Shown: in pieces, positions 55,508-64,000 of the stretch | Numbering within the stretch: the first letter of the stretch is position 1 | Layout of the letters: each line of letters begins with the position of its first letter | Assembly (NCBI GenBank): GCA_001606155.1 | Contig: LODT01000031.1 | Coordinates: 372,001-436,000, forward strand | DNA from: Tieghemostelium lacteum | Lineage: Eukaryota > Evosea > Eumycetozoa > Dictyosteliales > Raperosteliaceae | Direction: 5' to 3' | Length of the DNA stretch: 64,000 nucleotides | Translations under genes and position numbers: made by a program | Notes under the pieces: model-generated | What the model saw: only the letters and a program-made list of their open reading frames with translations | Told to the model about the DNA's origin: nothing | Database searches by the model: none

Positions 55508-55853
55508 GAGAAAAGAAAAGAATAATATATAATATAGTATAAGTCGATTTAAAATAATTTATTTTAATAAAATAATTAGATTTAATTATTTTATTTTTTA
55601 CAAATGTAACATACATACTTGTTCTTGCTGTTATTTGAAAATTAAAATTGAAAGGTTTTTTATTGTCCACTAACACATGCACTAGTTCTAGCATGGCAAC
55701 TGCACCTCCTATTTAAACACGAATAATAGTTTTTACAAAAGTGGTAATATTTTATTTTTATCCATAAAAGGGTGGTTAAGTGAATTTGGAAATTGTAAAA
55801 TAAAGAAAATTAAAAAATATGTATTCAAATTCATTTATTTCATAGATGTCAAC
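55508..55853. other. intergenic region between the poly-Ser and hydrolase genes
   Basis: AT-rich 345 bp. A minus-strand frame at 55494–55694 lacks supporting features and is not called. Confidence 0.35.
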
Positions 55854-56837
55854 ATGTATCACAATCATTCATTAGAAAAAGAAGCAGTTCAAGTTAGTAA
55901 AGATACTTGCAATCCACCATTCATCTTCCAATTACCAATTGAAGAAGGTCGTAAGACACTAGAGATACTCCAAGATTCCCCTGTTGACAAGTGTCCTGCT
56001 ACTATTGAAGACAGAAAATTTGAATTACCAAAAGAGTTGTTGAATTGCATCAATGTTAAATTCTATCGTCCTGAGAGCCATAAGAAAGGCACCAAGATGG
56101 GTATGGTATTCTACGTCCACGGTGCTGGATGGGCATTTGGAAGTGCACATTCTCATGACAAGTTAATTCGTGAGATTTGTCATAGAACAAATTGTGTGGT
56201 TGTAGTACCTGAGTATACAAGATCTCCAGAGGCAAAATTCCCAGTCCCAACAGAACAAATGTACAATGTACTTTGTAGGATATGTAAAGAGGCTGATAAA
56301 GATGATATTGATTGTTCTAATGTATTCATTGCTGGTGATTCCGCTGGAGGTAATATGGCTATTGTTTTGGCAATGATGTGTAGAGATAAACCTGGTAGTC
56401 CAATGATTAAGAAACTCTTGTGCTACTATCCAGCTATTGATGGTAGTTTGTCTACTAATTCCTATAATGAATTTGGAAAGGACTTTTACTTGAGTAGAGA
56501 TGGAATGCAATGGTTCTGGGACCAGTACACTTCATCAAAGAAGGATCTAATGGATGTTCATTGTTGTCCTTCAAGAGCCTCAGTAGATCAGTTGAAAGGG
56601 TTGCCTGAAACTATGATTCTCAATGGTGAATGTGATGTACTTCGTGATGAAGGTGAAGCATTTGCAAAGAAACTTCGTGAGGCAAGTGTTAGCGTAACTC
56701 AAGTTAGATTCCAAGGAATGATTCATGATTTTGTCATGCTAAATACTATTGATAAATCTAAAGCTTGTAGAGCTGCCATGGATCTCTCTACTGACTTTAT
56801 CAATAAAAAAGCTGGAGCTATCAATCCAAGACATTAA
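55854..56837 (+). CDS. alpha/beta hydrolase of the hormone-sensitive-lipase type
   Basis: 327-residue single-exon esterase. Oxyanion-hole motif HGAGW (H89–W93; classical HGGGW), nucleophile in GDSAGGN (Ser163), Asp in ECDVLRDEGE (D261), His in MIHDF (H291). This is the HSL (bacterial HSL/AADAC, family IV) catalytic set. YRPESH and VVVVPEYTRSPEAKFP are further family motifs. No signal peptide or membrane segment is seen at the chosen start, so it is likely cytosolic. The substrate is probably a short-chain acyl or arylacetamide ester; this is known of the family, not shown here. An upstream ATG at 55848 is out of frame. Confidence 0.9.
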   Translation: MYHNHSLEKEAVQVSKDTCNPPFIFQLPIEEGRKTLEILQDSPVDKCPATIEDRKFELPKELLNCINVKFYRPESHKKGTKMGMVFYVHGAGWAFGSAHSHDKLIREICHRTNCVVVVPEYTRSPEAKFPVPTEQMYNVLCRICKEADKDDIDCSNVFIAGDSAGGNMAIVLAMMCRDKPGSPMIKKLLCYYPAIDGSLSTNSYNEFGKDFYLSRDGMQWFWDQYTSSKKDLMDVHCCPSRASVDQLKGLPETMILNGECDVLRDEGEAFAKKLREASVSVTQVRFQGMIHDFVMLNTIDKSKACRAAMDLSTDFINKKAGAINPRH

Positions 56838-57084
56838 GACACAAATAAAGATATGAAAAATATTTTTTTTTCATTCTCATAAAGAAATTAGATTATTATA
56901 ATCATAATTTATGATCAATTTTTTTTTTGAAAAGTTTAGTTTTAAAAAAGAGAGGGAGTGTTAATAAAAAAAAACTATACAAAAGAGGTTTATTATTTCC
57001 AATAATTATAATGATCATATAACAACAAAAAAACAAAGAGAAATAAACAATACATTACAATAACAAAAAACAAATTAAATAATT

Positions 57085-58147
57085 ATGAATAGCTTTAATA
57101 GCAACGCTATGAAGAATCCTTATAATCAACAACAATTACAACAACAACATCAACAGCAACAGCAACAACAACAACAGTACCACAGTGATTCAGATCTCTT
57201 GCAATTAGAGCGTAATAATATAAATCAAGAGCTATCAAAATTAAGAAAGTAAGTACAATATATATTTGCAAATTTAACGTTTAATTTGTATTATCATAAT
57301 ATTTATACTATTCTTATAAAACCTCCACTCTCAAGTTCAAAAAAGAAATTAGATAAACTTTCTAATATAATTAGTAGGGCAATGAGTCTTGTGGATAGTG
57401 AACATTTACAATCACTACAGCATAATGTAAATAATGTTGATGTTAATAATCAGTATAAAAGTGAAGAGGTGGAAGAAGAAGAATACTATCAAAGACCTTA
57501 TGATGATGAGGAAGATGATGAATACGATGAAAATGGTACTTATCGTTATCCACCTACGCATTACTATAATAATGTATATGAATACGATCAAGATGAACAA
57601 GAGGATGAAAATGAAAATGAATATGATAATCCTTTAGATGAAGATGATGAAGATCAAGAAATTATAGGTTATTATGATGATGAAGATGATGAAGAAGATG
57701 AATTGGAAGATGGCGAGATTCGTGATTATGATAATGAAGAAGAAGAGGAAGAGGAAGAAGAGGAGGAAGAAGAGGAAAATGAAGAAGATGAACGTAATGA
57801 TATTTATTGGTTACCACAATCTGATGGCCAACCAACTCTGGAACAACAGGAGTCTAGTACTAGTAACAGTCAAAATAACAATAGTAACAGTCAGAATAAT
57901 AATACAAATGGACATTTAGTTTTGGATAACCAACAACAACAGCAACAACAACAACAACAACAACAACATCAGAGACAAAAAGACAGAATTCAAAGATTAC
58001 AAAATGTAAATCAAAGTCTTAAACAACTGTCAAATATGAAATCAAATTATCCAAATTCTATTGTAGAATATTATGCCAGTGATGATGAAGAGGATAATTC
58101 ATTTACTACTTGGCAACACCATTTACAAAATGGTGACCAAAATAACC

Positions 58148-58178
<31 letters not shown>

Positions 58179-60006
58179 GCAACAGACTAATAATCAAAAT
58201 AATATAAATAATACAGTTCAAAAGAGAGTAACTATTAATAGTTCACCATCAACTATTAATAGATCAATGAATAACATAACTAATAATACTAGTTCAACAT
58301 TGGATTCAACTAATAATGAAAGTACTACTATAATGAATTCAACACCTTCTTCTACACCTCAGAGAACAACTTATATTAATAATCTAGTTACTCCAACTGG
58401 AAGTGCTAGAAAGTATAATGCCAGAAGTCTAAGTTCTTCTAGAACTAAACCTATTACTATTGATATTAAAGGCTCTGCTTCTGCTTATAAGAATCAACAA
58501 CAAAATAATTTCTATCCACAACAAACTAATTATCATAATCACCCACAACAACAACAAACACACCCACAATCTCATTATTGGAGTCAACCAAATCAACAGT
58601 TTTATCAGCCACCGCCACCACCACAACAACAACAACAACAAAATATTTTCACACAACAACCACAACCACACCAAATTGAGCCATTAACATGGATACAAGA
58701 ATGTAAAAAATTATTATCACAAACCTACAATTTCATTGAAAATGGATCGGATCAAGAAATCTATTATATGAATTTACTATTCGGGGAACTAAAGAATATC
58801 AAATCAAATTCATTGTGGAATAGATGTCACAAAGTAGTTCATACAATAATACAAAATGATTTGATATCTCAACAACAAGCATACATTCAAAAACTACATG
58901 AACAACTTTATTTTCAATCACAACAGCAACAACAACAACACCACCACCACCAGCAGCAACAACATCAGCAACAACATCAACAACAGAATAATTTTATTAA
59001 CCAACAACATATACATCAACCAACATATTCACCACAATTACAACCACAGTTATATCATCCACAACAGCAACCACAACAACATCCACAACACCAACAACAA
59101 CATTATTCAAATAATGCACATTCAGTACCACATACACCATTATCCGAAAGAAAAAGACAAGGGCAATCAGTGCCACACACACCTCAGGATGTTTATAGAA
59201 CTCCAAAATCTAATATTACCATTAATCACAATAGCGGTAGTACTTCTAAAAGTAGAAATTCAGGTCAATATACTACTTTGAAAAAGGGTAAACCATACAT
59301 ACCAAATTTTGATCAATCTACTGAGGAGGAAGACAACGAAATTGATGAAGAGTTTAAATACCCTTCTACTAAACAGAGAAAATCTATTTTAAAAAGATCA
59401 CCACCAACACCTGTTACTACATCTGGTGATGATACTCAGCAATTAGATAAAACCACACAGAATAATCAATCAACTTCTACCACCACCACTACTACTAATA
59501 ATAAAGATCAAAATGAACATGAGTCTCAAAGTGAACAAAAACAGGATCAACAATCAGAACAACAGGAACAATCTACTGTAGATACATCTGATGTTACTAC
59601 TGTTATTGATAACCAACACCAACAGGAACAAGAACAGCAGAATAAAGATGAAGCACACCCAATTACTAGTCCTATATCATCAAGTACTGCTATAAATACT
59701 AGTAGTACTAATGCTGCTAATGCAAATGTAAATACAAGTTCAACCACAACAACAACAACCACAACACAAACAACACAACAACAGCAGCAACAGGGTTCAA
59801 AAGAGAAGACAATTCATAAATCTAATAATAGTGTGTGTAGTAGTAAAAACAGCCAAGCAACAGATCCCATTGATTTGGGTTCAATTTCATCTATTCACTC
59901 TGATAGTCATTATGATGATACCTATGATACTGAAGAAAGTTCTGTAGATTTTAATTCAAAAGATGATGACCCAATCATCATTGGTGGATCAAATGACAAT
60001 CATTAA
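57085..60006 (+). CDS. Gln/Asp-rich protein of unknown function
   Basis: Predicted 944 residues; exons 57085–57248 and 57336–60006. Begins MNSFNSNAMKNPYNQQQ with a Gln run, then a short coiled coil (DLLQLERNNINQELSKLRN), an acidic segment of about 120 residues rich in Asp, Glu and Tyr, and long Gln, Asn and Thr runs. The only non-repetitive core, near 555–620, reads PLTWIQECKKLLSQTYNFIENG then LLFGELKNIKSNSLWNRCH, which might be the globular part. C-terminus Ser/Asp-rich. No domain recognised. The coiled coil at the N-terminus suggests dimers. Confidence 0.65.
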
Positions 60007-60202
60007 TTCATATCCCACAATTTGTTGATTTTCAAATAAAATCAAATCAGAATGCATTATTATTATTAATTTATTTTTTTTTTTTTACACATTTATTTTT
60101 TTATTATTGTTTTATTTCTTCCCACTCACACAGTACCTTATTTAAATAACAGTATAATATAACCTATACACAAATATATATATAAAAGACAAATTTGTAA
60201 AT

Positions 60203-61734
60203 ATGAAATTAAAACTTGAATTATTACCAAGTAAGAGTTTAGGAGACTTTATTTTGGGGATGTCTATATCAGATGCCTTAAATATAATCAAACAAAACAA
60301 TGTCCTAATTGACAGTGCTCAGATAATATTCAATGATAATGTATGTCCTATATATAAATCACTTTAATATCACATTAATTCAATATATTAATGTGACAAC
60401 TACAGGATCCATTAAGCATTGATATTGTAATTAGATTAGTCAATGATGGAATTATATTATTGTTTGAACCCAAATCACAGAGATTAAGAGTAATCGAAAT
60501 ATTTGATATTAAAAAGTTGACTTTGAGTTATAGAGGTGTAGTATTTAGTAAAGAGATGCAAGTGGCAACATTTGTTGATATATATAACAAATTTGGACCA
60601 TCTTATCCAGGTGATTTCAATGATTCCAAAAGTATTTATCATTTGCATTATCCAGTAAGTTTTGAATTATTAGTAATATACATAATATCAAAGTATATAG
60701 AAATTAACCAATAATAACAGGGACTATCATTTAGTTTCAAAATACCAAAAGAATTTAATTCACTTTATCAAGAAAGCACAGAATTACCAGTTGAATTACC
60801 AGATGGCACAACACCAATGGTTGAGAAAATATTCATTTACTCTGGGCAACAAATGAAGAACCCTCTCACTATATTACCTAACCAAAATGAAGATATCATT
60901 ATATGTGTATGTTTATTTATAAATTTTATTTAATTATTGGAGAGTATTGACTAATGTTCTCTTTGAATATGTTATAAATAGCCAAATAATGGAATATATT
61001 TTACCAAAAGAAATTGTATATTGACATTTTATTCATCAACACAAGATGTATTGAGTGAATTAGGACCACCATCAAAGATCTATCATAAAGAGGACGATAA
61101 TATGAAGATTCATACCAGTACTGAAGGATCATTTGTACAGGACTATTTCTATAACTATTTTCATTTAGGTATTGATATACTATTTGATATCAAAACCAAC
61201 ACTGTAAAAAAATTTATATTCCACACTAATTTCCCAACACATTATGAGTTTAATCTGTACACTAAATGTTCATTCAAGATTTATGGACCATCTACCAGTA
61301 CTCAATTATTTAATAATATAAAGAACTTTATCAATCGAAAATCTAATGGCAATGGTGGTAGTGGTAGCTCAATAGGTGAGCTACAACAACAGATTGAAGG
61401 CGTCAATCAATCTAATAGCAGTGGTGGTAGTGCAATTGTTAGTAAATCACCCCCAAATCCCAGTTCAATGAATATGTTGGAAATTACAAATAGTAGTAAT
61501 TTTGAATTCAATTTGGATCAATCTTTACCATTTATTCACCCTGATTTGAAATGGGATGATGTACAGAAAATCTATGGTAAATCTGGTAAACCAGTTGTAA
61601 ATAATAGGGGTTCTTCCTCCAATCCATTTGGTTCCACTTATTTCTATGGTTATAGTGGTATCATATTTGAGGTTATGAAAAATAACTATATTGCTTCAGT
61701 TTGTTTATTTAAGGATTATAAAGATCAACATTAA
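60203..61734 (+). CDS. phaf1: phagosome assembly factor PHAF1 (UPF0183)
   Basis: Predicted 441 residues. Exons 60203–60340, 60406–60654, 60721–60906 and 60982–61734. MKLKLELLPSKSLGDFILGM at the start, RLRVIEIFDIKKLTLSYRGV, and HLHYPGLSFSF after the third-exon join match UPF0183/C16orf70 proteins. So do FYSSTQDVLSELGPPSKIYHKEDD, DYFYNYFHLGIDILFD, and near the end SNPFGSTYFYGYSGIIFEVM–NNYIASV. A Gly/Ser/Gln-rich insert lies near 340–375. Human PHAF1 forms a complex with the scaffold BCAS3 at phosphoinositide-rich autophagic membranes; a similar role in autophagy or phagocytosis is expected in this phagocytic amoeba. Confidence 0.92.
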
Positions 61735-61887
61735 CTATAATATAAAATATAATAAATACTAAGAATTCCCTTCCCCCACAAACAAATTAATACAATTAAC
61801 AATGTAGAACTCATTTCTTTTTTTATTTTTTAGAAAAGACCGCCTTTTTTTAAATTTTGTATCTCATTTCCAATCAATTAACAAAAA

Positions 61888-64000
61888 ATGAGTTCAATGT
61901 GGTATGTTTAATAATATAAAGGTTAACTTATAAATTGTATTTTAATTATTATACATTTAAACAGGAGTAAAGTGTTAATAGGTAAAGATGTTGAGAATCT
62001 GAAACCTGTACCTGAAAAAGTTTCACCTAAGAAATCAAATAGCACAACTAAAGATAGTACTTCAAAATCAACAAAACCAAAATCAACAAAGTCATCTAAA
62101 AGTAAAAAAGAAACTAAAGAGAAAAAAATTGAAGAAGTTGTAGAGTCAGAAGAAGATGACAATATCGAGATTGATGATAAGAAGGTTTCAAGCCAAGATG
62201 GAACTAAAGATAAGGTTATGGATGATATAAATAAGAAAGATATAGAGGAAATTGAAGATGATATAGTTGATATCGAGGATGAAGAAGAAGAAGAGGATAT
62301 TATTGTGAAAAAATCATCATCAAAATTAAAGAGAAAGGCTATAATTGAAGACGAAGATGATGAGGAGGAAAATAGAAAACGAGAGGTAAAGGGTAAACCT
62401 ATAGTTGGAAAATCACCTGAAAGTAAAACTAATGTATCACCACAGAAAGATGATAAAGAATCAAAAAAAATTAGAGTTGAATGTAGTACTAAAGATGAAG
62501 TGGTTACTTTTAAAACGAATACAAAGAAAAAAATAGAAGAGGATCATGATGAAGATTACAATGATAATTTATTAGAAGAAATTGAAGATGAAGATGAAGA
62601 TTATGAAGATGAAGAGGATTTATCTGATTCTGAAAAGAAAACAAATACTACAGCAACTACAACAACCACAACTACAACAACTAATAACAAAACTAAATTT
62701 GTTAAAAAGGTTGCAGTTTCAAAGAAGAAAGGAACTGTAAAAACTATTCAAGCTGATTTAAAAGTACTGGCTCAATATGACCCTATTAAAGATGCTGGGT
62801 TTACTAAAGGACAGACTATACCTTATTTGGTATTGGCTAAGGTTTTAGAGAAGATTGAAGAAACTTCATCGAGATTACTTATCGTTGAGTATCTTACCAA
62901 TTTGTTTAGATCTATTATATTATTGTCTCCAAATGAATTAATTACTGCTATATATTTGTGTATTAATAAGACTGGTCCTTCTTATGGCGGTAAAGAGTTG
63001 GGTATTGGTGAGAGTATACTCATTAAAGCTGTATCTGAAAGTACTGGTAGAACTATGGAATTTGTCAAACAGGAGTTAAAAGAAGTTGGTGATCTTGGTA
63101 TTATTGCACAAAACTCTAGATCTACTCAACCTCAGATGTTTCAACCACCACCTTTAACATGTCAAACTGTTATATCTACATTCAGACAAATTGCAGATCT
63201 AACTGGAAATGCATCTCAAAAGAAAAAGAGAGATCTTATAATGAAGCTTCTTATTAGTTGTAAAGATTGTGAGGCTTTATATGTCATTAGATCACTTCAA
63301 GGTAAACTTAGAATTGGTCTAGCTGAGAGATCAGTCTTGTTAGCTGTTGCCAAAGCTGTACTTGTAACTCCACCTAACCAATCCGTGTGTCTTGATGCTA
63401 GAAGACTTAAATCACTTTACAAGGCACCAGAGGAATTTGAAGAGAAGCTTTTGGAGACAACCAAAAAGGTAACTAGAGCCTATTCCCAGTTACCAAACTA
63501 CGATTTACTAGTTCCTCAGTTACTCAAAGAAAATGGATTAGAGAGTCTCTTAGAGAACTGTTCATTAAAAGTGGGTATACCAGTCAAACCAATGTTGGCA
63601 CAGCCTACAACTGGTATCTCACAGGTACTTGATAGATTTGAAAATATGGAATTTACATGTGAGTTCAAGTACGATGGTGAACGTGCTCAAATTCACATGA
63701 CTGAAGATGGAAAGATCAGTGTCTACACTAGAAATCTAGAAGACTACACTCAAAAGTATCCTGATATCTTACAAAATGTACCAAAGTTTATCACACCTGG
63801 TGTAAAATCATTTATATTAGATTGTGAGGCTGTGGCTTTTGATCCACAGACACAAAAGATTATGTCTTTCCAAGTACTTTCTACTAGAGCTAGAAAAAGT
63901 GTGCAATTAGACCAAATCAAAGTTCCAGTATGTGTTTTTGCATTTGATTTGTTATTTTTAAATGGAAAGAGTCTAGTCGATGAGACACTTCAAAAGAGAA
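61888..64000 (+). CDS. lig1: DNA ligase I, 5' two thirds (runs off the window)
   Basis: ATP-dependent DNA ligase that joins Okazaki fragments and repair nicks in the nucleus. Exon 1 is 61888–61901 (MSSMW), exon 2 starts at 61965 and is open to the window end. Residues about 10–280 are an acidic/Lys-rich disordered tail, typical of LIG1. Then comes the DNA-binding domain (LVLAKVLEKIEETSSRLLIVEYL, SYGGKELGIGESILIKAV, SVLLAVAKAV). The adenylation domain starts with the active-site motif FKYDGERAQIH; Lys573 forms the AMP adduct. The OB-fold domain lies outside. A PIP box (QxxI/L–FF) is not evident at the extreme N-terminus here. Confidence 0.93.

Noticed and set aside
55494-55694. Minus-strand frame after the poly-Ser gene
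   Set aside because: No support; a shorter spliced Cys-rich reading was tried, but the introns would be too short or the phase wrong.
57434-57919. Met/Lys-rich frames in the Gln/Asp-rich gene
   Set aside because: Frame-shifted copies of GAT/GAA-rich codons in the true frame.
1-64000. CRISPR arrays, prokaryotic operons, ribosome-binding sites
   Set aside because: Not applicable: spliced eukaryotic nuclear DNA; regular repeats are coding low-complexity sequence.

Overview
This is nuclear DNA of a dictyostelid social amoeba. It is AT-rich, with poly(A)/poly(T) runs between genes, short AT-rich GT–AG introns (about 45–110 bp, a few of 240–280 bp), and Asn (AAT/AAC), Gln (CAA/CAG), Thr and Ser runs inside proteins. 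Closest families are those known from Dictyostelium: ABCB transporters, RWP-RK factors, large ankyrin/FTHA-like proteins and PHAF1. The species cannot be fixed from sequence alone. The ankyrin and LRR-like families and the moderately AT-rich coding regions fit a species outside the D. discoideum group, which is an inference.

Layout. 0–15.8 kb is compact housekeeping and signalling DNA: the 3' end of an RluA pseudouridine synthase, a TKL kinase, an unusual Ras GTPase, proteasome subunit RPN10, a SPT7-like bromodomain protein, a small membrane protein, an LRR/F-box-like protein, GMPPA, V-ATPase subunit F and a dual-specificity phosphatase. 15.8–23 kb is sparse: one RWP-RK transcription factor between two gene-free stretches of about 2.6 kb. 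23–35.2 kb holds a full-length ABCB transporter, cyclophilin PPIL3, complex I subunit NDUFA1, a Thr/Ala-rich membrane mucin, ARP5, a 3-beta-HSD-like dehydrogenase and a membrane-anchored RhoGEF.

35.3–41.2 kb is the accessory part. It holds a nested inverted repeat, a gene remnant, a seven-exon gene that looks derived from a Plavaka/CACTA-like DNA transposase, and, inside the first intron of that gene, a tRNA-Lys(UUU) gene split by an inversion of about 135 bp. From 42 to 50 kb there is an XRN-family exonuclease, a large ankyrin protein, a broken vWA-like gene and a decayed duplicate of part of the ankyrin gene. 50.5–64 kb holds DNAJC21/JJJ1, a secreted protein with 386 serines in a row, an HSL-type hydrolase, a Gln-rich protein, PHAF1 and the first two thirds of DNA ligase I.

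The genes are mostly independent single-promoter units; no operon-like logic is visible. Many introns were placed by hand from GT–AG sites, reading-frame continuity and family conservation. In each spliced model given, the summed exon length is a multiple of three. The most unusual finding is the inverted tRNA-Lys gene nested in the transposase-like gene.
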